Assembly: GCF_963678635.1 (NCBI RefSeq)
Contig: NC_087071.1
Coordinates: 29,196,120-29,260,119 of the forward strand
Reading direction: 5' to 3'
Length of the DNA: 64,000 nucleotides
From: Symsagittifera roscoffensis
Lineage: Eukaryota; Xenacoelomorpha; Acoela; Convolutidae
Part shown: one piece after another, positions 21,420-34,189 of the stretch
Layout: each line of letters begins with the position of its first letter
Position numbering within the stretch: position 1 is the first letter of the stretch
The notes under the pieces: generated by a model
The model's database searches: none
Told to the model about the DNA's origin: nothing
Seen by the model: the letters and a program-made list of their open reading frames with translations, nothing else
Made by a program: the position numbers and the translations under genes

Positions 21420-21598
21420 AAAGGAATTAGAAGGAATTTTTGTATCGCGTCCCGGTTGTTGAGCTCAGCTTAACAAGATCCTAAGGAGGGGGTCTTTTAC
21501 TTTAGGGGTGTGAAAACCTAGGATTTTGCTTTACGTGAGGACCCCCCCCCCCTTAGGAAGGACCCCCCTTAGGATCCGGGACACGATACAATACTACT
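21420..21598 (-). repeat. Polinton right terminal inverted repeat
   Basis: Reverse complement of the left repeat, ending ...GATACAATACTACT next to the target duplication. It preserves the inner GGACGCGATACAA-like motif that pairs with the terminal motif. The C-run at 21540-21555 corresponds to the G-run at about 155-165 on the left. Confidence 0.88.
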
Positions 21599-21604
21599 GC
21601 CATA
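21599..21604. repeat. Polinton target-site duplication, right
   Basis: GCCATA follows the right terminal repeat directly and matches 100-105 exactly, fixing the right end of the element. Confidence 0.93.
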
Positions 21605-24420
21605 TCCAACGGAAGCTTCTAAATTGAATAAAACTCTTCATATGAATAGTCTATCTTAGCTTTTTGCTTTATCTGTAAAAAAGGATTCTGGTCTAAAATT
21701 TAGATATGTTATTGGCAATAGTTTGAAGCCAACCAAGTTTAATTTTGGATATAATTGCTAAGGGACAAAATATTGTAAGTTGGAGTCAAGATTAGTAACT
21801 AAAACTCTTCAAGGTTGAATAAGGGTGGAGTAAAAAATCTCCATGAAATGTTTTATTAATCTTGGGTCAATCAATGTAGTTGACAAACGGTGTAAAAAAC
21901 ATGACAAACTTATCTGAGTCAGTTTACAAACTCTCTGATTCACAAAACTTTCGGGCTTTCTGTGCAAAATTTTTGAAGCTGTTCTATAGGTAATCAGTAA
22001 AGTCTTTTGGGCAATTGCTCATGACTTTTTTGATATTATGTTTTTTTGTCTTAATAAAATAGATGTGTTTCTCGGTTCTCGTTTTTTTGATCCGCTATGT
22101 ATACATAAAATTTCTCCAGCAAATATTTTTCAGATAAAAACTCAATCATATTCAGTTTTCAATCATTTTTTTCTGTATAGACGAGGCAAACTTAGACAAG
22201 CTAACGAATTTTAAGACTTTAACGATTTAAGGGGCTGTATCATCAATTCTTTTTCAAAATTTATCCACCTAATCCAACTACCATCAACCACACAGCCACC
22301 CAAGCCCCAAAAATTTTTAACTTTGAAATCTTTTTTTTTCAGTAATTATAAACAGTTGTTTCGAATTTTAAAGTGACAGAGAATTAAAATCGAACAAATT
22401 CCATGATTATCCATCATCCATGCAGTTTCAGCTTCAAAAAATTTTTGTTGTCTTTAAATGCTTTTCATTACTACAATTCTTGGTTATTCGAAAAAATACT
22501 CTATTCGAAGTACAGCGTATATTTTAAAGCTCTTTTTTCTTTTTTAAAGCGTATTAAAATTTTTATGTCTTCCTGCAGTAGATTTTTGGTTTTTGGAAAA
22601 AAATTACAAATATGTATACTCGGGGTGGTTCTTTTTATTCAGATCAATTTTCACAAAAAATTTTCTCTCGGAGGATAAAACATTTTACTAGACTTTCGAA
22701 ACGGTGGCTGTGAATTGATTCTGACTAAAATGATCGTTTTCTACTTTGAAGGTGAAAAGGCAACGTGCTTTATTTACGCTTGACGAATTATTCAGCCCAC
22801 AAAATTGCTTCAAATTGAATTGAGGCAAGCTAGTCGGCCTTATTAATTTCACACACGGAACCAAGTTATCATTAAAAAAAAACTTTTCGAGACCAGTTGA
22901 TGGGCAGACGGAATATTCAGAGTTTTGCCCTGCTAAGAGCACTCTTTTTTTAATCAAGTTACTTCAAAATTTGGATTTAAAAAATTGAATGTTGACAAGC
23001 TCGGTGCTCTCTTCAGTTCTTCGAGACACATCAGCATCATTTTCCTTCATTGTAATCTGAGAAGTATTAGCGGTTTTAAGATTTTGACAGCCCTTCAATT
23101 TCTGACCTTGCTAATGTTCAGGTTTTGTTCTTGGAAGCAGTTTCGGTTGGAGGTTGATTTACTTCAAGCAATAAAAACTATTGAAAATGTATTATCGTTT
23201 GGTTTGTCTGTGGGACACGCTATAGATATGTCCTGAAACAACTAGGCTGCAGAAAGACGAAAAACGTGCTTAAAGAAGATGACAGAAAAAAAAAACAAAT
23301 GACGACCGAGACGGTTTGTCCAGGAATTTTTATATCGCGCTTTTTGGGTTGGTTTCTTTTATTAGCTCGCATTTTGTTGAAATTATGTTTTTCAATATCA
23401 GTTAGATTGTGATTAAAGCAGATTTTCGTGTGAATTTTATTTTGTTGAACAAATTTTCCCACATGTTTTTGTTTGAGTCTCATAGTTGCTGATAGTCTGA
23501 TGGATGGTTGCTGAAGCTCGTGTTTGCTGATTTTTCAACCAAGTTTTTATAACCAACTCGGTTTGCTTATAAAAACTTAGTTACTAATTAAAATGAATGC
23601 AAATCACGTCAAGTTGTCATTTATCTTGGAGTTAAAATTAAGTTATACCAGGCATAGTGATTAACTATCCAAGTCCATACATGTTTCTGAGGTCGTATTC
23701 ATGTAGTTTGGACACTTAGGTACATTGGAAAAAGCCATAATTATTTTAAATTTTCTTTGCTATCTTTGATAAATCTTCAAGATTCTTCAAGATCTTGGCA
23801 AGATTTTCAAAATGACTGGACCTGGGTAGAAAATGTTTATAAAATTTTTATGATTTTTACCAAACACTTTACAAGAAAATGTAACTATAGGACAATGAGT
23901 TAGGTTCAGCTATACTTGGATAATAGAAAACTTGAAAGCAGAGCCAGAAAACTAGTCAGGGTTTTATAGCTGGTAATAAGATCTGAACTTGCTCTCAACG
24001 CATATAATTTGGCAATTTGTTAAAGTGAGTATCCAGAATACTATAGGTCAAACGCATGAATCGAAAGTAAAAGTTTTGATTTTCAGAGCAATGAATTTTT
24101 TAAAGATGTTTTTTCAGTTTTTTGGCTCGTTGGATATCGCGCAAAATCACATAGTGTCGTATCACGAGATCAAACCACGATATGAGTTTGAATAATCATT
24201 TATCTGTAAGATTTTTAGTACGGATTTATTGCTCTCTGTTTCCTATCTTGATTCAAACATTGTTTTGCTGCCAAATAAAGATAGGGAATTGAAATCTTTT
24301 CAATAGTTTTTCTACCCAAAAACAAAAAGCCAATTCAATTAATCATTTCAGTTTTTCGGAAAAAGGCGTGGTTTCAGTGTTTGGATAAAATGCTCTTCAA
24401 GTAATTGACATTAGCATATT
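21605..24420. other. Flanking non-coding host DNA
   Basis: AT-rich with long T and A runs. No exon with coding character, RNA gene or transposon protein is recognisable; open frames such as 22403-22678 and 22985-23236 look like chance. Confidence 0.6.
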
Positions 24421-27360
24421 GTTTTGTCGGATAAAGATAGTAAAGCAGTGATTCAGATAAATTAAGCTAATCGATTAACCTGAATATATCGATAGATCGA
24501 TCAAAGTAATTGCGTAATCCACAAACAAAAGCCAAGAACGCAAAACTGTTAATGTAAAAAGATGCAAGCAATTTTGGAGTCCGCATTCAAATTGTGGATT
24601 CCGCAATTTATTTATTTTTTTGCGGTTTCATCTAACAACAGGTAATTCACGTTCCTAATTTTGAGGCAATTCGTCAACCTGCTAGTTGATTCCTCTTATT
24701 TGTTCTTCTTGGTTTTTTAGAAGGCACTATGTTTACCATATGTATCCGGATTTCACCTAAAACTCTCCCTCCTTTCAGAAATCATGACAAACACAGTAAG
24801 TTTTGTCCTCGTAGTACTTCAGTTTCGTAGGTACTTTCAATTACTGCTCTGGTAATATAGTATAGTTTCAACCACTTTTCTCAAGAACTTTTTTGAAACT
24901 ATTTCAAAAAAGTTGAGATTAGTGCTGTTATGTCTCGGACGAAAATCGGACGTAAAAATAAAGCCCCAGTAACTTTAAAAATCAAGAAATTACTTTTGAA
25001 GAAGTGAAATCAACTATTTCGCAATTCTTATAAAAAAAATTAGGTTGAAGCGTCAAACAAGCCAAATCTAAAAACATAGAAACTGAATGGAAATTCTTTT
25101 TTTGCTATTTAAGTTTGTTATGATGTAAACCCGAGAAAATTTAGCGTATAACAAAAAGTAAATTCTGATAGTAACAATGACTAATTTCTTTGATAACTGC
25201 TCATGGTCAATTTTAATCACCTTTTGTCAATTAATTTATCAATAGATGACTAGATTTGATGCGTTTACCGGATACCTGTCACAAATCCATCTTTGTTCAC
25301 GACAGATAACGTTCAATTTGAACCAATCAAAATTTAGTTCTTTTTGCAGTCTATTTTTCCCAAATATTTTCACGTTTTTTTCCATAGGAAGTACAGGTAG
25401 AACAAAACTTTTCCCTGGTTTTCCTCCTGTTATTTTGACTTCGGGTCGGTGTGTGCCAAAGCCAATTTCGACGATTACATTCAGACATAACGTGACTTCA
25501 TATCGAGCCTGAAGTGAAAAAGAGCAAATCTAGAAAAACAAAGCGTCCTTTCACTGCTAAATTTTGAATATTCAGCAGACCTTAAAAAACTAGAAAACCA
25601 TTTCCCAGAAAAGACTACAAGTATATCAGAATATTCAAAGCTATGATTAAAATATAAGGAAAAAATTTTATTAACCAACAACTTGCTGGGCACAAAAAGT
25701 ATTTTTTGCGAAGCGATTGAATTTTTGAAAGAAAATTTTTTTTTTAATTTGTATCAGTGAATAAGTTGCATGGCAAAAAACTAATTTTTTCTGAAAGAAT
25801 TCAAGCAATGAAAAACAATTTTGACAATTTCAAAGGTTTCATCGGCCAGTAGTTTGCTTGGCAAAAATCTCGTTTTACGGATTCGAGTCAAAGTATGAAT
25901 GTTTTTTTTTGGAATGATTCAAAGTTTCCTCGGGCGATCACTTGCCTCACGCAAAAATTACTCTTTGCAAAACATTTTTAGCTATCCGCGAGGACTATTT
26001 GTGGTAGCTGATTTTGTGTTGAAATCAAAAACCAGAACAAACAAATGAAACACACCCAAAATAATTCTCCCCATTTTTTCAATTGATCGGAACAGTAAAG
26101 CAAAACTACTTGACAAACATCAAAAGAAGAAAATCCAACTTAGTCAAACCAGTTAGAGAAAACTCTGAGTTTTTTATCATTGGTTGCCTTTTCCTGAAAA
26201 AAAATTGATTTAATTTTTTTTTTTTTTATTCAGACTGAAAAGAAAAATTTTTTCAAAAAAATTGCTGTTGTATTCTCATTTTATCTAAAGAGAACCTTAT
26301 TGATCTTAGTAAGCTCACAAACGGAATTTTGTTGATTCCAAACAGAGCATGTTTTTCGTTGTTTAGTTTTCAAAGACAAATCTAATGTTGCGAAATTTTT
26401 TCAAATTTTTCTGCAGTAATGTTAGCTGCTGTTTTTTGTTTAACGTAGCTTTAAAGGATATCTTTGAAAACAATTTCCATATTGTTAAAATCTATATTTT
26501 TAAAAATTTCATTTATTTTTATCAACTCCGGTAAATTAGTAACAGTTTTTGTTTTTACCTCTTATCCGCTCTTTTGAACCGGAGTTAGAACCGTGGTTTG
26601 ATTTTTTAATTCTTATTTGTTTTTTTTTCGAAAGCTTTCAATCTAAACAAAAACAAGTTAGTGTTCATTCAACCAAAATTTCATATACCCTTGTTTTTAA
26701 GCGTTATTACTCAATTTTCAACATTTTCAAACACATTTTCAATACCAGTTTTTCCAAAATTGAGCAAAATCTACTATAACCTCGCTTTTTTAATAAAAAC
26801 GTTAATGAAATGAGATTCATTTCATTTAATCATATCCGACTTCTCTTCTAAATGTTTCCAGATCCAATTGCAATTGTTTCGTTTTTGATACTTCTTTTTG
26901 TTATCATACATATTATTTGAATCAACTATGACGAATTATAATATCTTTTATTTGCTGACTTTGTCAATGAATCAAAATAGCTTGTAGTTAATGAATTGTT
27001 TTTCTTTTGTTCTTCTAGGTAACAGTTTTTCACAATGCACATCTTTTTGTTTTGTGGTAGTCTTTTAACTATTTCTGATTTAAAAAAAAACTGGTAATTT
27101 AATGCTCAGATTAACCCAAAGGTGACAAAACATCTCAAATTTAGAGATTTTGTAACAGCAAGAACGTAATCAGTTTTAAATTATATTTGGATGTATTTAC
27201 ACCGTGACAAATTAAAGAAAAGACTGATATCCGATTTATTGTAGTTTCTTGTAGTTTCTTGTAACAGCAAGAACATAAACAGTTTTAAATTATATTTGGA
27301 TGTATTTACACCGTGACAAATTAAAGAAAAGACTGATATCCGATTTATTTGTAGTTTCTT
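24421..27360. repeat. Non-coding tandem duplication, copy 1
   Basis: Starts GTTTTGTCGGATAAAGATAG and is repeated from 27361 with scattered substitutions and single-base indels (about 99% identical by eye). No protein-coding gene is evident. It includes TTTCAGAAATCATGACAAAC followed by ACAGTAAGT (24775-24803), which looks like a very short exon between an acceptor and a donor. Its 3' end carries an additional nested 100-bp duplication absent from copy 2. Confidence 0.92.
27154..27360. repeat. Nested tandem repeat, two units of about 103 bp
   Basis: GTAACAGCAAGAACGTAATC begins unit 1 and GTAACAGCAAGAACATAAAC begins unit 2 at about 27261; both run through GACTGATATCCGATTTATT. Only one unit is present at the end of the other large copy (about 30096-30196), so this expansion came after, or together with, the large duplication. 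Confidence 0.9.
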
Positions 27361-30197
27361 GTTTTGTCGGATAAAGATAGTAAAGCAGTCATTCAGATAA
27401 ATTGAGCTAATCGATTAACCTGAATATATCGATAGATCGATCAAAGTAATTGCGGAATCCACAAACAAAAGCCAAGAACGCAAAACTGTTAATGTAAAAA
27501 GATGCAAGCAATTTTGGAGTCCGCATTCAAATTGTGGATTCCGCAATTTATTTATTTTTTTGCGGTTTCATCTAACAACAGGTAATTCAATTTCCTAATT
27601 TTGAGGCAATTCGTCAACCTGCTAGTTGATTCCTCTTATTTGTTCTTCTTGGTTTTTTAGAAGGCACTATGTTTACCATATGTATCCGGATTTCACCTAA
27701 AACTCTCCCTCCTTTCAGAAATCATGACAAACACAGTAAGTTTTGTCCTCGTAGTACTTCAGTTTCGTAGGTACTTTCAATTACTGCTCTGGTAATATAG
27801 TATCGTTTCAACCACTTTTCTCAAGAATTTTTTTGAAACTATTTCAAAAAAGTTGAGATTAGTGCTGTTATGTCTCGGACGAAAATCGGACGTAAAAATA
27901 AAGCCCCAGTAACTTTAAAAATCAAGAAATTACTTTTGAAGAAGTGAAATCAACTAATTCGCAATTCTTATAAAAAAAATTAGGTTGAAGCGTCAAACAA
28001 GCCAAATCTAAAAAACATAGAAACTGAATGGAAATTCTTTTTTTGCTATTTAAGTTTGTTATGATGTAAGCCCGAGAAAATTTAGCGTATAACAAAAAGT
28101 AAATTCTGATAGTAACAATGACTAATTTCTTTGATAACTGCTCATGGTCAATTTTAATCACCTTTTGTCAATTATTTTATCAATAGATGACTAGATTTGA
28201 TGCGTTTACCGGATACCTGTCACAAATCCATCTTTGTTCACGACAGATAACGTTCAATTTGAACCAATCAAAATTTAGTTCTTTTTGCAGTCTATTTTTC
28301 CCAAATAATTTCACGTTTTTTTCCATAGGAAGTACAGGTAGAACAAAACTTTTCCCTGGTTTTCCTCCTGTTATTTTGACTTCGGGTCGGTGTGTGCCGA
28401 AGCCAATTTCGACGATTACATTCAGACATAACGTGACTTCATATCGAGCCTGAAGTGAAAAAGAGCAAATCTAGAAAAACAAAGCGTCCTTTCACTGCTA
28501 AATTTTGAATATTCAGCAGACCTTAAAAAACTAGAAAACCATTTCCCAGAAAAGACTACAAGTATATCAGAATATTCAAAGCTATGATTAAAATATAAGG
28601 AAAAAATTTTATTAGCCAACAACTTGCTGGGCACAAAAAGTATTTTTTGCGAAGCGATTGAATTTTTGAAAGAAAATTTTTTTTTTAATTTGTATCAGTG
28701 AATAAGTTGCATGGCAAAAAACTAATTTTTTTCTGAAAGAATTCAAGCAATGAAAAACAATTTTGACAATTTCAAAGGTTTCATCGGCCAGTAGTTTGCT
28801 TGGCAAAAATCTCGTTTTACGGATTCGAGTCAAAGTATGAATGTTTTTTTTTGGAATGATTCAAAGTTTCCTCGGGCGATCACTTGCCTCACGCAAAAAT
28901 TACTCTTTGCAAAACATTTTTAGCTATCCGCGAGGACTATTTGTGGTAGCTGATTTTGTGTTGAAATCAAAAACCAGAACAAACAAATGAAACACACCCA
29001 AAATAATTCTCCCCATTTTTTCAATTGATCGGAACAATAAAGCAAAACTACTTGACAAACATCAAAAGAAGAAAATCCAACTTAGTCAAACCAGTTAGAG
29101 AAAACTCTGAGTTTTTTATCATTGGTTGCCTTTTCCTGAAAAAAAATTGATTTAATTTTTTTTTTTTTTCATTCAGACTGAAAAGAAAATTTTTTTCAAA
29201 AAAATTGCTGTTGTATTCTCATTTTATCTAGAGAGAACCTTATTGATCTTAGTAAGCTCACAAACGGAATTTTGTTGATTCCAAACAGAGCATGTTTTTC
29301 GTTGTTTAGTTTTCAAAGACAAATCTAATGTTGCGAAATTTTTTCAAATTTTTCTGCAGTAATGTTAGCTGCTGTTTTTTGTTTAACGTAGCTTTAAAGG
29401 ATATCTTTGAAAACAATTTCCATATTGTTAAAATCTATATTTTTAAAAATTTCATTTATTTTTATCAACTCCGGTAAATTAGTAACAGTTTTTGTTTTTA
29501 CCTCTTATCCGCTCTTTTGAACCGGAGTTAGAACCGTGGTTTGATTTTTTAATTCTTATTTGTTTTTTTTTCGAAAGCTTTCAATCTAAACAAAAACAAG
29601 TTAGTATTCATTCACCCAAAATTTCATATACCCTTGTTTTTAAGCGTTATTACTCAATTTTCAACATTTTCAAACACATTTTCAATACCAGTTTTTCCAA
29701 AATTGAGCAAAATCTACTATAACCTCGCTTTTTTAATAAAAACGTTAATGAAATGAGATTCATTTCATTTAATCATATCCGACTTCTCTTCTAAATGTTT
29801 CCAGATCCAATTGCAATTGTTTCGTTTTTGATACTTCTTTTTGTTATCATACATATTATTTGAATCAACTATGACGAATTATAATATCTTTTATTTGCTG
29901 ACTTTGTCAATGAATCAAAATAGCTTGTAGTTAATGAATTGTTTTTCTTTTGTTCTTCTAGGTAACAGTTTTTCACAATGCACATCTTTTTGTTTTGTGG
30001 TAGTCTTTTAACTATTTCTGATTTAAAAAAAAAACTGGTAATTTAATGCTCAGATTAACCCAAAGGTGACAAAACATCTCAAATTTAGAGATTTTGTAAC
30101 AGCAAGAAGGTAATCAGTTTTAAATTATATTTGGATGTATTTACACCGTGACAAATTAAAGAAAAGACTGATATCCGATTTATTGTAGTTTCTTGTA
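27361..30197. repeat. Non-coding tandem duplication, copy 2
   Basis: Repeats copy 1 to TTTATTGTAGTTTCTTGTA, after which unique sequence begins. Lengths of the A and T runs differ slightly between copies. Confidence 0.92.
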
Positions 30198-32352
30198 AAA
30201 ACTATTCGTAATTATAATTAATTTTAAGCGGTTATAAGCACAAAAAAGCTTTATTTCAAACTATAATTTACTCTTTGAATACCTACTTTGTGTAGTTATA
30301 GTCAACCATAATCGTCTCACGATCTAAATTAATATCCGCCATAATCAGTTTTTTTGCCTAAATTTTCAATACGAGCAGTAGAGAGTGTCGAAAAGTTTTT
30401 AGAATACAAGAAAAACCATGGAAAAACAAACTGTATAAAAAATTTAGAAACATTCCAGCATGCTCCAAAATTACCCAGTAAACTGAGACATTTTTTTGTC
30501 TCTTTTAATCTAAAACTTTGCATTAGCGAATTCGCGTTCTTAAGGAGCACCAAATTCTTGGAGAAGCAATTTTGTGAGGTGATCTTCCTATCTGCATGTA
30601 ATAAGCAGAACTGCAAAACATTTTAAGAACAACCCTAATGAAGGCAAGTCAAAGGTGAGTAAATTATAATATAGCAAGCTAAATAATGTCTATTCGTGGA
30701 AGCCGTGGAAAAAAAGTAGCGGAAAAAATGCAGAAAATTTTGACGTCATCTAATTTTGAATTGAGGTTTCTCTGATCATTTTGGATTATGAACTCATTCT
30801 CAAACGTTTTTTTTTTCAAATAATATAGGAGTCGATGCATTTTTTTTTGTTTTGGTCATTGAAAAAAAAACTTGCCTTGATTACTCTCAGACTTTTTCCT
30901 CTGCTTCTGAAGTCTCCAATTTTTCTAATGTAGTTTTTAGGAGACATTCCAAATTTTTGACCAAAGTGTGAATATGTTCTGATTTGGTAGTAGCAGCAAC
31001 CTAGACCTAAAATTGGAAATCTGTTTACAAATGTCCGCACTCTTTATAGATTTCCAGAAATTTTCTTGATAATTTTAGCACAGCTGAGTTCACACTTTAG
31101 GTTTGAATAGATTAAGCAAATCATAGTAGCCAAAGGAAATCAACTGGTGAAACCCACACTTTTTCGCACAGACAGAATTTCCAAAGCATAAAGGCGAATT
31201 GGGGAATAAAAGATGGTTGAAAAATTGTTGGGCAGTGCTCTGTAACATAATTGGGTTCGTTAACTGTCCCCTCAATGTTTCTGGTGCTTCATGTTTAAAT
31301 TCTCGTTATATGAATATTCACCATTAACAATGAGAAATGAATTGTTTCTTTCTTTCTTTCTGGGATTTTCCCGAAATCCAACTCCTTCGTTACTTTTTTG
31401 CAATTGGAAATCCGTGATGAGGAAATCGAGACAATGAAAAGATAATCTTAAACCACGTACTTGTAAGGTTAAGAATTACTGATTGGGGATTCTCAGCCAT
31501 GGTCTGGATTCCCTGTTTGGGTTGCTGTTACATTGGGGATTTTCCTAATTCAGGAAATTTTTAAGGCTTGGTTTTACCTTGAATTGCATCAAAATGTAGT
31601 CGGTTTAATCAAAACAATCTTATTTAAAAATTTGAAAAGATATGTCTAATTGTTTTTTTTTTGAAAAATTTGTACTACAGTTTTTGCCATGTTAAGAGTT
31701 CTTTTGAACAACATGAAAATGCAATCCAATGAGCTCACCTTCTTCTACGGTTTGTGAATTATTATCTGTATATGATATCAACAAGCTCTTCGAATTTTAT
31801 TTACTTTCAACTGTGACCCATATTTTTGTTTCAACATTCAGAAGATTATTATTGTATCTTTTTTAAGATCTCGAGGTAGACTTTCAAATTTTGGATATGT
31901 TTGAAGAAAAATTAGACAATGGGGATCCCATTTCTACGCCATTTACAATTTTATCTTGGTCAACTTCCTTCAAAATAGTTTCGAAGAAAATCGGAACTTC
32001 TTTCCGATGCAAGCAAAAAAGAGAAAATAGTTTTTAGTATCAAAATTAGAATGAGCATTGAAGTGTATTTTGTGACACATTAGTAGCTCCTTGAGATGCT
32101 TCTTGACAAGTATTACCCTTGAAGTATTATCAAACTTTGCAAAATTACGATACACTTTTGTCTTTTACCATCTGTTGGATCACAGTTGACGTACGTTCAA
32201 TTTTATCCACATTGGGCTCAAAAACAAACAGTTTGAAAGAAGAAACGTAAAAACAATGAAACAACTAAAGTCAGCTCTCAAAGTAAATTTTTGTTAACTG
32301 TCCTTCCAAACTGAGGCACGCAACTTTTGGGTTCTTAACATTTTTTGACGTT
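30198..32352. other. Non-coding host DNA
   Basis: No supported gene. The open frame 30354-30626 starts at TTG and lacks recognisable motifs. A short TTTC microsatellite lies at about 31347-31362. Confidence 0.55.
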
Positions 32353-32830
32353 GCAGTGGAGGTCAAATGTCCACCAAGTAAGTGATACGTGCTATGACAA
32401 CATGAAAGCTATTCTATTTGTTATGTGAAAACAGAGACCTGTCAATTAAGTCTAGAGACACGGTTAATTTAATGGTGCTAAAACCAACACTCTCTCGGCG
32501 GCTAGTGAAAAATTTAGTTGAGCATACATATTGAACTGATTCCTTTTTTATATTTCAAGTATTACCCCTTCAATCTAATCTAAAACTTGACCAAAATAAT
32601 GTTGATTTATAATAGAAAGTAAATAAATTATAAATAAGGGAGTCATTTCAAAACGTATGATCAACTATAACTTTCACTAGCTGCCGAGCGAGTGTTGGTC
32701 TTAGCACTATTAAGTTAACCATTTCTCTAGACTTAATTGACAGGTCTCTGTCTTCACATAACAAATAGAATAGCTGTCGTGTTATCATAGCACGTATCAT
32801 TTACTTGGTGGAAATTTGATCTCCACCGCA
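32353..32830. mobile_element. Foldback/palindromic non-autonomous element
   Basis: The left arm 32353-about 32555 and right arm about 32630-32830 are reverse complements with roughly 85-90% identity. Matching blocks include CAGAGACCTGTCAATTAAGT / ACTTAATTGACAGGTCTCTG and AGCTATTCTATTTGTTATGT / ACATAACAAATAGAATAGCT. The outer ends read GCAGTGGAG and CTCCACCGC. Only a short AT-rich spacer separates the arms, so transcripts would form a long hairpin. No protein is encoded. It may be a MITE or a remnant of an inverted duplication; I see no clear target duplication. Confidence 0.85.
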
Positions 32831-34189
32831 GTCCTAAAAAAAGTCATTCAGGGCCGGAAATATTAAAATCAACCTGGAATATCGTAAACGAAGAAAGAAT
32901 ACCAATTAATGCTTCTGTAATTTGACAAAGTAAGCATTTCAATCTGGAAAGTGTCATTCCAATGGTGACTACGAGACTCGTTTTTTACGGACGTCCAGTA
33001 TCGACTCATACAGAAATAGTCACTGAAACACAAAAAATATTAAAATTGCGTACCGAAGGAACTTTTGAAAACATTTGAAGACATTTTAAAGCATTTTAAT
33101 TATATACCGGAAAAAGTTTTGAAAACAATTGAAATAAATTTTGAAAGATTTAAACTATTTACGGGAACAACAACTGAAAGAAATTGAAGAGCACCTGTAA
33201 AGAGTTAAACCATATTTTCTGGGTCTTAATTAGCTGCTTTGTGTAAAAAATTTAATTTGGGAGATTTTATAGAATGATTGCAAAAACTATGAACAGAAGA
33301 TGAACTATGAACCTCGCTCGCTAAAAGATTGAAGAAAAAAGAAAAAACCGAAAAGTAAGCAAATTGAAACTTATTCAATTGCCGTAATGATTAAGGTCAA
33401 CAAAATGAGAAAAAAATGAGCTAAAATTTATTGAGAGAAGACTAAACTAATAATGAAAATGTAATGCATATCAATTTGAGTGCCATTTTGAATCGACTAA
33501 AGTTCAAAAAAAAACATTGGGCTCCAGCATAAAAAAGAGTTACAGACTCTAGTTTTTTTAAGTTAGTAAGAATTTTGACATATGGATCGTTGTAAAGAGG
33601 AAAATGACCTGAAATTATTGTTTTGCTAAAGAAGACTCAATAAAAATTGCTCTTGGCTAAAAGCAAGTCAAAACCAACCCGATCAAATACAATTTCAATG
33701 CGACCTGACCGAGGTGAGGTGGCTTTACCATGATTTCAAAGTTGGCCCTTAGATACATCTAGGTATTCAAAATCAAGCCAAAAGTAGCCACTTCATGCAA
33801 AATTTTGTTGCGATCTTTTTGCAATGTCATCGGAACAAAAACAGTTTACAATCTGAAATTGGTCTCACAGTCTGCTGTCTTTATCATCTAAAACGTCCTA
33901 TTTCAAATTGGAATTTTTTTAGCCATGTTTAATGATTTGAAGATTCGAACTGCATAAAAAAACTGCAACACATAGTTCTTATTAGTTTCATATTTATCTA
34001 CATCCTACTTTATATATTTCCTTGCAAATTCGCAAAAAATAGTTAATAATCAGAAAATTATAAATGCTAGTCAAAGGTTTGAACAAATTTTTGGCAAATC
34101 CAATATTGAATTTTTCAGTTAGGAAACTATTTGACTAATCTGAAATCACTCGAATCGCTTTTTATTTTATTAGTTATCTGACAACTATG
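32831..34189. other. Non-coding host DNA
   Basis: AT-rich, no gene or known element recognised. The 3' LTR of the minus-strand gypsy element should lie near 34190 or within this stretch, but I cannot find a copy of 38886-39110 here. Confidence 0.5.

Larger units (their letters stand above)
106..21598. mobile_element. Polinton/Maverick element, complete ends, genes degraded
   Basis: The two ends carry inverted repeats beginning AGTAGTATTGTATCG (left, from 106) and ending with its complement (right, to 21598). They are flanked by an identical 6-bp sequence GCCATA at 100-105 and 21599-21604, the target duplication length known for Polintons. The ends start AG and finish CT, as known for the group. 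Inside are polB, a retroviral-type integrase, A32/FtsK-type ATPase, adenain-like protease, and major and minor capsid proteins, the diagnostic Polinton set. Total length is about 21.5 kb; removing one copy of the internal 3.47-kb duplication gives about 18 kb, within the usual range. Nearly every gene has frameshifts or stops, so mobility would need proteins from another copy. Confidence 0.96.

Noticed and set aside
106-21598. Free viral genome or giant-virus contig rather than integrated element
   Set aside because: Target duplication, host-like flanks and later host gene with introns show chromosomal insertion.
30354-30626. 90-codon plus-strand frame
   Set aside because: Opens at TTG rather than ATG, overlaps an equal-length antisense frame, no similarity recognised.
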